From Camarhynchus parvulus (Eukaryota > Chordata > Aves > Passeriformes > Thraupidae): a DNA stretch of 64,000 bases. Below the pieces are notes generated by a model. It ran no database searches. It saw only the letters and a list, made by a program, of their open reading frames with translations, and was not told the origin of the DNA. Location of the stretch: contig NC_044585.1 of NCBI RefSeq assembly GCF_901933205.1, positions 8,742,001 through 8,806,000 on the forward strand, given 5' to 3'. Each line of letters opens with the position of its first letter. Within the stretch, counting starts at the first letter, position 1. Both the position numbers and the translations under genes were made by a program. Shown in pieces: positions 1 through 11,803 of the stretch.

Positions 1-3000
1 AACAACTAAAATCCTCACATTAATGCACCGAGTAACATGTGTCTGGGAAGCCCAGAGAGTCTGCATATATTAAGCTGCATATTTAAGGTTGTACTTGTGT
101 CTGGAACATAACAGGCACCTAATCAACCTTTGTAAACTGGCTCTTCATCTTAAAGCCAAGTGCAACAACAAAAGTCTCTAAGCAGCATGAAAAGGAAATT
201 GAAAAAAATGAATGAAAGCAGTCTGCCACTGTGAAGAGGACACCCTAAGTCACCAGAGGCCTGTTTTCCTGAGCACTGCTGCTCAAGCCTAAGGTAAGCA
301 CAGCTTCACCAATGGGATAAGTGCAGTCAAGTGCAAATTTTGGGAGTCAGTTGGGAATCTGCAAGATCACATTTCCCTGGTCACCTCTGGTTTGTGCCAA
401 GCAGCCAAGAAAAATGCAGAAAATATGATTACTTTTTTCTTAACATGAATCTTCTGCTGCTGTTTTAACAACTTCAAACCACACCTTTGTTTAAAAACAA
501 TCTGTTTTTCCTTTGCTGGTCTCTGTGAGTGTGAAGGGCCCTCCTTTTAAGCCAGGAAACAAGAAATAAGGCCAAGCATTCAAATTGCATTCATTCTGTT
601 TTTATGTGTAGGCACACGCTCTGGTTTGAACATATTTGAATACTGAAGGGCAGATGCCCAAAACAAGAGATAGTATGTACCAGTTAGCACTTAATGCTTC
701 CTAAATTGAGCACTTCCAATGTAGTAAGTGTATTAATGGAAATACCTGTCCCACCTACATAACTGGGTAGAACATACAGCAGATTATTGCAGTACAGATT
801 ACTGCATCCAGATCTTATCTTTCCTTAACCAGTCCAATGCTGGCCTCCTGAAAGCATTCATACTTTGAAAAACCATTTCTGAAAGTTATTTTGGTTCAGA
901 AGGGCCTCACTTTGCAATTCCAAAACAAGAACTAGAAGACTGTAATAAAAAAAGGGAGCCTTTTTAAATACACACTCCACCACAAGATGGTATAAACTGG
1001 AAGAAAATTACTATGTATGCTAATCAATGGTTTTATCCAACTACTCAAGACTTTCCTATAAGATCTGCTTGCAGTAGAGCTGCCTCCAAGTCTGCCACAC
1101 TGAATAATGTTCTGTGGACACTTCACCTGGTGTCATTTCAGACTAAGGCAGCAGCTGTGCTGCCCAGCAAGGGCACAGAGAGGTGCTCAGGGGGGCTGAG
1201 GGCCAGTTCCACCCATGGGCCATGGCTGGCCACAACTGCTGGTGACACCAGGAAGCAGGCTGTAATTAGATATAAACCACTGTAGTCACGTAGATCCAGT
1301 CTGAACATAAATAAATATATATATAAAAAGGAAAAAAAATTCTCCAAATGGATGCATGTTGAACAAGTTTTGAGCACCACTCCTCTATGGGTTTTCCTAC
1401 TTCCAACTCTGAAACAAGCAAGAGGAGCACATGGAAAAGGAAGCGGTCAGCATCCTGCCACCAAAGGCAAGGTTTTCAACAGGTCTTTTCAGCACCTGTG
1501 AGGAAGTTTACTAAACATATAGACACATGCAGAAAAGCTACCTGAACTCCCACAAACTATTCTCCCTACTGATTCCCCACTTTTACTTGGAAGTATGGAA
1601 ATTGCACTGGTTGGTCTGAGTACTGAGCCAGTGCTGTGAGCTTTCTGCTTTTATTTACTTGGTTAACCTACTTTATTCCTCTTCCTCTAAATGGGTCACA
1701 TTAGCATTTTTTGTTCTTTCCACTGTAATTTCTCCATACTTAAATATATTTTACTGCATTTTCTTACACTGTGCCTCCCACCCTTTCCTCAAGGAACTGC
1801 CTTAGTCTTGCAACAAGGTTCTGATAGGAGGATTCTGGTATTGCTGCAGCTTTATGCAAAGACCACAGATGCTTGAGCTTCCTCCAGAACCAGTAACTCA
1901 TCACTGAATGTGGTACCTAATCCTCAGATCAGTCCCCTCCCATGTCTTTTCACCATCATTCTAAGAGACATCTTAGATATTGCAGTGTGGAAGAATTAAT
2001 AAAAAATAAGCATCCTTATTTACAATATCACAGGTAGAAGCCAGTGAGAACAGACAACTCCTTGCAAAATAAGCCAGCAATGATAGGACAAGGCTGAAGC
2101 TCAGGGTGTGAGGACAGTGCTCAGTGTCAAGACAAAACAGTACAAGAGGATAAAAACCTAAACAAAACACCTTAACAGGCTGTCTCCAACTACAGTACAC
2201 AACAGGTTAAACCATGATTGAAGCTTTTTTTAAAAAAGGACAGAGGGAGGGATAAAACTGTGAAACAGCTGGACCAATCTGTCCTGAGATCAAGCCCAAG
2301 ACAACACCTCTGCTGTGAGCAAGCTGCTGTGCATTACACTCTACAAAGGCTGTCCAGGTATAACAACCATGCAAGTCTTTGCCTAAGTGATCTCTTATTT
2401 TGAAAGCAAATTATTCATCCTTTAAGGACACAATGACAAAGCCAACCTGAAGCCCAGATAAATGTATCGTGCCTGATGTCCTCAGGATCATTACTGCAAG
2501 CCACAGATTCACAGCTAGGTATGGAAACTAACACAAACCCAATCACAGGCGTCTTCATATTCTAAGAGGATAACTAGCAAAGAAAACATTCAATAAGACA
2601 GTGACTCAAAGCCACAAATAATTCCACTTCCTCATTTTGAAAGGCCTTTAGGCACTCAGCAAGAAGAAATTTAACCTGCATATATACAAAAGAACAACCA
2701 AAAAAACCCGAAAATACATATTTTTGTCTTCCACTCTCAAAGGACAAACACTCCCTTGATTCAGCCTCCTCTGATCATGGCTAGACATCATCTGTATCTG
2801 CACAGTTATTTCAAATCACTCCTTTCAACACCACCAAAACCTGCCAATGCTTCTGAGTGAAGTTTGCAACCTTTAGTAACTTTTGCATTTTGAGAAAACA
2901 GAGGAAAGATTCAAAGCCATTGAAGTAAGGGGTGGGAGGGAGATGGAAGGAAGGAAGGAATACACAGGCTCTATCTTGCAGTCCAGTTTGAAGCCTCCCC

Positions 3001-6000
3001 ACCTTCTACAAGAGAAAGATGGGCAGTAATTTGCCACTAGGAAGTATCATGCAAGAAGATGGGAAGTGTCCCACTTCTGTTTTATTCCTGGAGCTTAAAG
3101 CACTGAGTTATGCTTGTTCTCCCCAGACTATTACCTTTTAAGCACAAAAAAAATATGCAAGTGGAGATTGTTACATCATCTACACACTGCTCCAGTTCAA
3201 TGGCTACATAAAGTTCATCATTTCCCTGCTGAAGCTTCCAACCAGAAACAAACCAAGCAAAACACAAACTTCTGTTGCACAAGAAAAACCATCCATAATA
3301 TCCTCAAATCTCCCCTCCATACTGCTTTTCTCCAAAATTGTACATATAAGTAATCCACCCATATTACTGTATTCAGCAGTAGCTTTAAGGCAGGAGTACA
3401 AAAAAAGCAAGACTGAGAGAAAACTGGCAATGATGAATGCGCATAATTGAAAGTTTTTGACACATCACAGGCATTAAATTTGATCCTCTTTCCCGAGCAC
3501 CTCACCTGAGCAGGCCAATCACAACCATAACTTTATAAGAAACATGATATTAGATGCTCCACACCTTAGCTATCAAGCTGAACAAGCAACAGGAACAGGA
3601 TCTCACCAGTTGCAAGTAGATTAAGATACACAATCTCACTCTGAGCAATAAAGCCACTGCTAGTCAAATCAGTGATTTTTACGGTCCAAGCACAGTCTGT
3701 GTCCATATAACACTGAGTTTGAGACAAGGCTACATCTGAACTTTTGCCCTGAATGGTACCAGAAGTTTCAACCATAGGGAGTTCTCCAGTGACAATTTGT
3801 TTCAAAGCAATATATCATTTTAGAGGTTTCAACAAAGTCTGGTTTTCACAGTCACTCTCTAACCAAACATCTGCAACTTCCAATCTCTTGCCCGTATCAA
3901 TGGCCAGTACACTGCCCCAAGAAACATGGGATATTCCTGTATGCCAGATACCACCAAAATTGTTAGACTTTCCAGCAGTTTAAGGACCAGCTGACACAGC
4001 AACATGAGGATGAGTTTGCTGAATACAAACTGTGGCCACATGAAAGAAGGCATATGAACATTTCATCTCTCTGAAGAGTTATTCTGGGGAGACACTTGAC
4101 CCTAATAGGATTCATTCACAATAACTTGAGAAACAATATAATAGCACACCACTACTGGATAGGAATCTGACCAATAACCAGTTCAGCAGTGGATGTATGA
4201 CCTATCAAAAGCTGAAAGTGCATTGTTTCTTAAGGTTGGGGTTTTTTTGTTCAGACTTTCAAGACCAATGAGTAATTGATGCTATTAACATAAACAAAAG
4301 TAAGCCTTTGTGTAGTCCCAAAACCACAATTCCTTTGATCCATTCTTTAATGTGTGCCTGATTTTCAAGAACTTCTAATATTTCATCTTAAAGAAAAACG
4401 CATCTTATTCTTGAAAGAGCTGTGTGCACTGACAAAGGGGCTGGGGCCAAGAAGAGCTTGCTTCACTGACTGATGTACAACCAGCTGCTGCTGAACAGGT
4501 TCTGAGTGGCAACAGCTTCATGAGCCTTTTCTGAACCTCACAGTGAACTTTAAATCATGATCCAGAACAGCAGAGTCAAAATGTTCTACAAAAACACAGC
4601 GCAGCTGAAAAAAAGGAGGCAAGACTATGCTGTGAAAATCTTGATCAATTTTGGCTCTGATAAACTCTCTTTCAGGATGAGATAGAGGAAGCAGGACACT
4701 GACAAGAGATGTTATATGCAATCTAAAACCTCAGCAGTGAAAATACAACTGATAGCATTCAGTCTAGCTGCTCTGGAACAGTATCTGCCAGGTTCTCTCT
4801 GAAAAAAAGAGCAGCACACACAGCTCATAAAAAAACCAAACCCCAACCTATCCACGGCATATGTTATCTAGCATGTATCCAGATGAATAAGCAAATCAAT
4901 TTTTGAGTGATAAATGACTGTAAAAGATTTGCCACATCATGTGACTTTCACTGTAGTTTTTCCTATTTGGGGTGCTGTTTATTCAGGCATGAAGAGGAAG
5001 CAGACAGGTGATGTTACGAACAGTAAGGCCTGCCAAAGTCTATTTAATACCCTTGTTTCAAGTTGTGCAAATCTGAGTCTTAAGAGAACAGTTTATTTTT
5101 TCTCCACTTCTACTTACAGTCACCAAGAAAGTATGACCTCAGCCTATGTTCTGTTCTTAATACTAACACCTGACACAAAAGAACCTTTGAAGTCTCCTGC
5201 TGGCCTCAAAGACACTATTAAGTCTTAAAATGAAAAAGCACTAAAAGGTTAAAAAAATGTCCATGTCAGTTCCAGCCCCTACTAGCACCACCTCTTCTAA
5301 ATGTCATAATTATAACTTAATGGGGCCATCCCTCTTTTCTCTGAAAAATTACCTTACATCAGCAATTTGGCCTCACAACTCTTCTGCTTCCAAGAGAACT
5401 TTTACAAGAAATCATCCCAGCTGAAGCTGTTTTGAAATATCAAGCATTCATAAGCAGTATTCTTTACTAAAAAAAAAGTTATTTTGATAGTAATGTATTT
5501 GTGTTTGTAGAGCTTTAACAGTTGTTTCTTTAACCTACTTGCTACAGTTAGATTCTTGTAAGTTTTGTATGTATATTTACGTGTGTATGTATGTGTACAT
5601 GTGCATACATATATGGAACGCAAACAAACCAACCCCACAGCTGTTAAAGAGAAATATAGATTGCTATTGGCACTTGCTTAACAGTCAAACTTACTAAAAC
5701 ACCATTCAAGTAATTTTTCTCTACTTAGCCAAAGGGGGAAAAAATAAAGTCAGCAATTACAAGCAACTACAAAGGAATTAGATAAGCACTTCAAGAGTTT
5801 CAATAAGAGTAAAGGGTAGGTGCGTTCAAAGACAAGAACCATTTCTCTGGTGAGCCAGCCAAGCACAGCCCTGTACGAAGCGTGACGCGATGGAATCCGG
5901 GCTCCGAGGGACCCCGAGCGCAGCAACCCCGGCTCCAGCTCCGAGCGCCGCCGGGCGCGGAGCGGCCAACGACCGGCACAGCCCGAGGGCTCAGCACCCC

Positions 6001-6458
6001 ATGACTGCAGCGGCAATTCCAGCCCGGGCTCCCCCGCGGCCCGGCCGCCCCCGGAGCAGAGCAGCCCCGCACGGCTCCGGCCGCGCACCGCCGGCAGCTC
6101 CGGGACCGGCAGGGGCCGCCCGGCACGGCCCCGCCTCCGCCCGCCGGCCCCGCGCCCAGCGCCCAGCGGAGGGGGCGAGCGGAGCGGAGCGGAGCGGAGC
6201 CCGCCGCGCGTGTGGGACGGCCTCGGCTCCGCCCGCTCCCGCCGCCCAGCGGAGCCCGCGCCGCGCGCCCGGCTGTCAAAAGCGGGGCGGCCCCGCGAGC
6301 CGAGGCCGGCGCTGGGCCTTTGTGCGCGGGCGCGCATCTGTCACCGCGTCCCGGGCCGCGCGGCGCACGTGGGGCGGCGGGCCCGGCCCCGCTTTGTGCC
6401 GCAGGTGCCGGGCCCGCGGAGCCATCTTGGGGCAGGCGGCGCCCCCGTCCGCGCTCAC
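1..6458 (-). other. ZNRF3: ZNRF3 intron 1 (part), no exon seen
   Basis: This AT-rich stretch lies downstream of ZNRF3 exon 1 on the minus strand. None of its translated frames shows the protease-associated domain that exon 2 should encode, so it is read as the 5' part of a long intron 1 whose next exon lies outside the window. Short simple runs occur, such as GGAA repeats near 2945-2960 and TG/TA-rich sequence near 5570-5615. I see no mobile element or RNA gene that I can defend. The last ~570 bases belong to the ZNRF3 CpG island. Confidence 0.6.
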
Positions 6459-7420
6459 CTGCACGATCTCGCCTTCGGCGCTCAGCGTGGCCCCCGCGCG
6501 GGAGAAGCGGCCCTGCAGCCCTGTGGTGTAGGTGGTGTAGTCGCCGCTGGGGCTGGACTCGAAGAGCACTACCTCCACGAACGCCGTCTCCTTGCCCAGC
6601 GCCGCGCCCGGCGCCGCGGCCAGCAGCACCCCGAGCAGCAGCAGAGGCGGCGGCAGCGGCGGCACGGGCAGCCCCGCGCCGGCCCCGCAGCCCCTCATCG
6701 CGCGGCGGGAGGAAGCGGCGCCCCGCCGCCGCGCATCTCTCCCGAGCGGCTCCAGCTCCGGGGCCGGGGTCCCGGGCCGGTCAGCGTCCCATGGCAGCGG
6801 CCCTCCCGCCGCGCTGCGCCCCGCTCCTCGCTGCCGCGCTCCCCTTCCCCTCGCCCCGGCTCCTCTCCGCCCTGCCAAGCCGCTTCCCTTTCATCTGCTC
6901 CACGTGACGGCCACCACGGGGTTATCCCCGCCCTCCGCGCCGCGCTGACCCGCTCGGTCCCTCCCGCCGTGCTCACACCGCCCGCAGCCCCGCCGGGCCC
7001 GGCCGAGCCCAGCGCTTGCCGTGGCTGCCGGCGGTCCGGCCTGGCCCGGCCCGGCCCGGCCCGGCCCGCGAGGGCCTGAGAGCGAACGGCACTCGGGACG
7101 GCCCTGCCGGGATCGGCTCTCCACGCGGCCGGGCCTGCAGGGCCGGGAGGCGAAGGGCAGCCCCGGAGACCTGTGGCAACCGCCTGGGCCCGCGTCCGCC
7201 GTGGCTGCTCCCCGCGTCCGCCGGGGCTGCTGCCCGCCGGTGCCGGGGTTGCCGCGCTGCCCAGCCGCGGGCTGCGGGCCCGGGGCCGTAGCGGCTCGGC
7301 CGGGCCGCTTCCCGGCGCTAGCGCGGCCGCCGGCCATGGCCGGTGCGTTAGGCGCGGATCCCGGGCGCGGTGGCACGGCCGGGGGGACGCGCCCCGGCGG
7401 GCGGAGCAGTGCTCTGGCAA
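5880..7420. promoter_or_regulatory. ZNRF3: CpG island at the ZNRF3 promoter and first exon
   Basis: GC content and CpG density jump abruptly here against AT-rich flanks. The island covers ZNRF3 exon 1 and runs on both sides. It contains short simple arrays: GGAGC repeats at 6181-6200 and CCCGG repeats at 7043-7067. Long open frames on both strands are a by-product of the high GC content. The transcription start should lie above 6698, because the gene is on the minus strand, but no TATA box or initiator fixes it. Confidence 0.8.
6459..6698 (-). CDS. ZNRF3: ZNRF3 exon 1: signal peptide and start of extracellular domain (partial gene)
   Basis: This is the first coding exon of the single-pass membrane E3 ubiquitin ligase that, with RNF43, clears Frizzled and LRP6 from the cell surface and is inhibited by R-spondin/LGR. 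The exon gives 80 residues. The ATG is at 6698-6696; a leucine/alanine-rich signal peptide covers roughly residues 15-35; then comes the near-invariant mature start, including KETAFVEVVLFESSPSGDY from residue 36 on. The frame ends in ...GEIVQ followed directly by a GTGAGC donor, the same place the human exon ends. An in-frame ATG at 6878 would add 60 arginine-rich residues without homology, so the downstream start is preferred. The rest of the ectodomain, the transmembrane helix and the RING lie beyond the left edge. A sequence-based call with high confidence. Confidence 0.95.
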
Positions 7421-8926
7421 CGCGGGTACCACAGGCACCCATCCTCCGCAGACACCGCTGCGCTGCCCGCCGGATGTGCCAACTATCTGCAGGTGGCACC
7501 CGGCGGGCTCCTCGTGTGTGTCTGGGCTCATCGGAGCCCTGATCCCAGCCTCCTGAATCTGAGTTAAGCGAGGCTGGGTTACCTGGGCTCTTTCGCTGGG
7601 CTGTAAACACGAGTCTACAAAACCTCCATCAATGATGAGGGGAAAATGTATTAGTAATGATTTTTGTTGCTGTCTCGCACAAGAACTGGATGTCAGCCAA
7701 TTACACATTTTTCCATTGAAAGTATGTACAGCTAAGTAATGGAACTCATTAATACATGGTGTTACACAGCCTAAAAATAGAACTCAGTGACAAGGAGGAT
7801 TGAGACAAACTGATCCAAGATCCCTTGTTGGCTATGAAACACAATGTTTGGAAACAGAGCCCAGCCCTAACTCACTGGCAGAAGAAATAATACCTTAGTC
7901 CACAAATGGCCAGCTCTTTTCCTAAGTATACTTTTTGTTACAGGTAAAGACAAAGTAGTGTCTTCCTTAGCATGACACAGTGAGCAATGTTAGCTTAACA
8001 CATGGAAGATTTCTTCAGTGGCAAAGGGTCAAGAAGGACCATAACTCTGGGCTCCTACAGTAAACCACAAAACACCCACTTAAGACTACGGTGCAGGGGA
8101 TCAAAGGGCACAAAACTATTGCATGTTTAGAAAGGGAGCTGGAAGGGACACCGCTGTGGTGCACTATGCAAATTTAGATGTGGTCAACAGGTGCTAATTT
8201 TTGACTACAGGTATGTTTCAGTACAATTTCAGAAATGCATGGCATCTAGTGTACTAAATAGAAGCATTTTAATCCCTTAGTGCAAACTACCCCTACTTGA
8301 TTTTCCTTCCCCCAAATGGCTGATGCTTGTCCAACATATGGTCTGCTACATCACAATCAACCTAGGAACAGCTTAAACTGTCTGGAAGCTACCAACAGAA
8401 AAAGATGTGAATGGGGCTCTATACAGCAAGTGGACAGATCCTATGCCTAAAATAAAAGTTGCTGAAGATCTGATCCATTCCACTTGGACTACAGACACAA
8501 CAAAATTGCCTTGGAGCAGCCTCACAGTCAAATACTGAGGAGTGACATGAGGCAATAGGTCTCAGGTCACCAAGTTCCCTCGACTTGGGCAGAAATCCAA
8601 GCAGGAAGTTACAGGAAGAGAATGGGCTGTCTATCATTAAAGCATCAAATATTTCTAATTGGCATCCTGCCCAGTTGGCAGTATAGAGTTCACAATTCAG
8701 TTATGCCATAATACTTCAGATATGTTTTCTTTTTTTCCCCCTGAATGAAAAACTGAGGCCCAGGGTCTGAATACAAAGGTCTCAAGCATTTTATAACTAC
8801 AGCTGAGGACAGAGAGAGCTGTGAGTTGAGCAAAACTAAATTATGTGCAATGCCAAATGGTCTGAGAAACCATTCTCTAGGCACTCAGTCTCTTCTTACA
8901 AGTAACAAGTGACAGAACCAGAGGAA
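7421..8926. other. Intergenic, nothing recognised
   Basis: This is ordinary AT-rich DNA upstream of the ZNRF3 promoter. Open frames are short and resemble no protein I know. No clear repeat family or RNA gene is visible. Confidence 0.5.
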
Positions 8927-9177
8927 AAAAACTCAGGTTTCATCAGGGGAGGCTTAGATTGGATATTAGGGAACATTTCTGCATGGGAAGGGTTGTCAAG
9001 CATTGGATCAGGGAGCCATGGATAGAGCTGGAGTCACCATCCCCCTAGGGGATGTTAAAGATGCATGGATATGGCACTTGGGGACATGGTTTAGTGGCTT
9101 AGCAGTGCTGGAGAAATGGTTGGACTCAATTGTCTTACAGATCTTTTCCAACATAAACAATTCTATAATTCTATCTC
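8927..9177 (+). mobile_element. CR1 LINE 3' fragment, plus orientation
   Basis: The sequence follows the avian CR1 3' region closely: an AGATTGGATATTAGGGAACA-type block, TCACCATCCC near 9037, GGCACTTGGGGACATGGTTT near 9075, GGTTGGACTCAATT near 9118, then TCTTTTCCAAC and the terminal ATTCTATAATTCTATC. It is a 5'-truncated insertion, which is normal for CR1. The terminal ATTCTAT repeats mark its 3' end. It carries no intact reverse transcriptase. Confidence 0.9.
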
Positions 9178-9660
9178 AGAAGCAGGCAATCAACACTAGA
9201 GGATGCTTTTGACACTGAACTTCCTACATCTCATTTCCCTTGCAAAGAAATGGATATTTTAGAACCCTCCTCCCTCTGCTCGTGAGAGAAAACAAAGTTA
9301 GTGAAGTAGCCACATAATACATGCACTATATATACACTATATATATACAATCACAAAATAAATGTGATGAACATTACAGAAAAAGCCCAAAACTATTTCC
9401 TCAGAGCAGACCAGCTGTCCATAGGAAGGATAAAAAGCCTGGTTAACTCATTCACCAGTCCAGGTGTTTTCAGGAACTGATAACTCAGACTATTGCCCAT
9501 TCCCTATATGTTGCTCTGCAGAGCTTATTTCCTAAGTAAATGATACTGGTGTACCTCTTAATAAGCAATAGGAACAAGTGCTATCCTTTCCCCAGTAAAT
9601 TCAAGGACATGTACACGCCTGCCCTTTTTCTCTGAGACAGAATTGCACAGCAGAGAGTTT
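9178..9660. other. Intergenic, AT-rich with a TA microsatellite
   Basis: Nothing gene-like is seen. A short imperfect TA/TATATACAC array lies near 9325-9350. Confidence 0.5.
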
Positions 9661-9860
9661 TCGGGCTGACTTGGAGCTTCGCTCGGACACACCCGGGCGC
9701 TTGCGGAGCTCCGAGGGCCGCGGGGAGGGGCCGGGCCGGGCCGGGTGCAGCGCGGCGGGCCACCAGCAGGTGGCGCCCGAGAGCCGCCGGGGCCGCGGGA
9801 CGTGCCCGGGGCGTCAGCGGAGCACCAGCGGGGCTGGAGGGTCCGGCAGCAGCACAAGGG
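9661..9860. promoter_or_regulatory. Isolated CpG-dense patch, possible regulatory element
   Basis: About 200 bp of very GC- and CpG-rich DNA is embedded in AT-rich sequence, 3 kb from the ZNRF3 first exon. It includes GGCCGGG repeats near 9730-9745 and a CTCF-type site. The minus strand has a 106-codon open frame reading through it with no recognisable domain. It could be an insulator, an orphan promoter for a noncoding transcript, or a fragment of a GC-rich element. The 3' flank holds a small direct repeat of TCTTCATCTAGCATC near 9880-9908. Confidence 0.55.
9763..9776 (+). promoter_or_regulatory. Consensus CTCF-type binding site
   Basis: The bases CCAGCAGGTGGCGC match the core CTCF consensus CCASYAGRKGGCRS at every position. 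The site sits inside the CpG patch between the ZNRF3 and XBP1 promoters, a natural place for a boundary. Binding is inferred from the motif alone. Confidence 0.55.
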
Positions 9861-9992
9861 TTAAAATATCTCCTCCAATCTTCTTCATCTAGCATCTTCA
9901 TCTAGCATCTGCAGGCAAACCTTACCATTGAACTTTGGACCTGAAAGCCCATCCTAATGGACAACGTTTTGACTATAGATGCTTCACTAATG

Positions 9993-10107
9993 GAGCAAAT
10001 CAGTGAGGATATCATAGACGAACCATCATAGAGTTGTCGCTCTCTGAACACCAGCTGCTACCTCTGGGGAGTCAGCAAATCAGAAGTGTAGGAGGCAGGA
10101 GATGGAT
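9993..10107 (+). repeat. Dispersed repeat, copy 1
   Basis: About 115 bp that recurs in the same orientation at 11681-11803 with roughly 85 to 90 percent identity by eye. Shared blocks include GAGCAAATCAGTGAGGAT, TCTCTGAACACCAGCTGCTA and GGAGGCAGGAGATGGAT. Copy 2 has about 8 extra bases in the middle. The family is not recognised. It could be a pair of degenerate LTR pieces or a local segmental duplication. Confidence 0.75.
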
Positions 10108-11680
10108 GATTTATGGAAGAGATGGTTTCGTCATTATCAGCAATTATTCTGAATTAAAGTAACAAACCATTGTAGCCTGTCAGCTTAATTAAAGAACAAA
10201 AAGAAAAGTCAGTGGATAGTTATACTGAGAAAAAAATGTCGTGCAAAGTGGCTTTGCCTCTTGCTATTTAAGGTTTGGAAACACAAGTCAAGTAAATCAG
10301 CATCGAAGCAATGCAAAACAACCAACTGACTAGCCACAGCAACTTTGTTTATAACAATTTGTCCTGAACAAAATTCGTAGTTAATGTTTGAATAGTTAAG
10401 GTTTCCAATGTTTTAAACAACATGTAGTCTTTCAAATCTGTAAGAACATGGTGACTGGGGAATCCTTCTCCGTACATGTAATTGTCTACTTTTACTAGTA
10501 CTTTTACTACTAGGGAAAAAATAATAATGAATCAAGTCTGTAAAACTGAATTATGTAGATTGTACTGAAAATACCCGTATTTAGATAAGTTCAGTCCTTT
10601 CTTTTTGCAAACTATTCCCCAATACACAGTACAAGCTCAAATAAGAGTTGCAGGACAATACATCCATGATTGATGCTTTCCTTCAGAGTCCTCACCAGGC
10701 AGGCACAGCAGATCCTGTTACCAAAAGCAGAAAAAACAATTCTAAGAAACAAACTTAGGAAATTATTTCTATATGTTTTTGGTCATCTAAAATCTCTGCA
10801 AGGGGTGGCAGGAACAGAATGGATTTGGGAGAAAATTGGAGCTATATTTTCCAAGATTCTCAGTATTCATTCTGCAAGAAAGACCCTCAAATGCATCCAT
10901 AGCAATGTCTTTCTCTGTGCTGCTGTGTTCCTGAGACTGCTCTGTATCACATCTACTCACTTTCAGTTACAGTTGCACTAATCTCAGACCACTGTTAATT
11001 TCATGTGTTCATTAGGTCAATGCTTAGCAGTTTCCTCATTCATCATATCAAAGAAGCCACCAATGAAATTAAATATAAATAACACACCCTGCATATTTCA
11101 CATATTTATATACAATCTAGATATCGACACTTCTGTATTTAATTCAACATTGTTATTAGTGTTTCTGGAGTAAATATAGGGTACGAGTTGCTGTTCATGA
11201 AGCACTACTTCAAGCAGTTATATAAAATGAACAATATTTAAACATTGCAGAATAAATTTGAACCACTTGGTTAAAGTGTATGACATATCAGCTGCTAATA
11301 CTAATTGCAATATGAAGAACTCTATGCTAAAGCCAAAAAATAGATTTCACTGCTTCTGAGTACCGAAAGCAAAAAACACTCTTCAAATGTAACTGGCTAA
11401 AATGAAGGAATTCCTACATTAACAATGGATTGATTCATGTGACTGTGAGTTAAAAAAACTATGAGTTAAAAAACTATTTACTCTATTTCATGTTAGGTCA
11501 TCTATTATATTAAAGACTTATCTAAGTTAAAAGATCTGACTGGCACTTTTAATTAATCACCTTAAAACACTCATTTTCCATATTCAACTACTAGCATAGG
11601 ATCTGTTTAATTAGTAGATTAAGGGCTTTAGCTGTCCCTGCCTGTTTACATAAGAGTTATCATTAAAGGCAGTGCTAACA
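10108..11680. other. AT-rich DNA between the two repeat copies
   Basis: There is no convincing gene; the longest frame, 10670-10981, has no recognisable homology. If the flanking copies were LTRs this would be the internal region, but I see no tRNA primer site, polypurine tract or retroviral domain. A small tandem duplication (about 15-16 bp, TGAGTTAAAAAAACTA-like) lies at 11446-11476. Confidence 0.45.
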
Positions 11681-11803
11681 GAGCAAATCAGTGAGGATAC
11701 CAGAGACAAACCATGATAGACCTGTCCCTCTCTGAACACCAGCTGCTACCCTGTGCCCTCTGGGGAGTCAGCAAATCAAAAATGTAGGAGGCAGGAGATG
11801 GAT
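11681..11803 (+). repeat. Dispersed repeat, copy 2
   Basis: This is the partner of the repeat at 9993-10107, in direct orientation about 1.7 kb away. It carries an extra CTGTGCCC-like segment near 11750. Identity drops at once beyond GATGGAT at the right edge and before GAGCAAATC at the left edge, so the repeat unit is sharply bounded. Confidence 0.75.

Noticed and set aside
6210..7708. Several 200 to 337-codon frames on both strands around ZNRF3 exon 1
   Set aside because: They are shadows of a CpG island. Only the frame matching the ZNRF3 N-terminus is supported.
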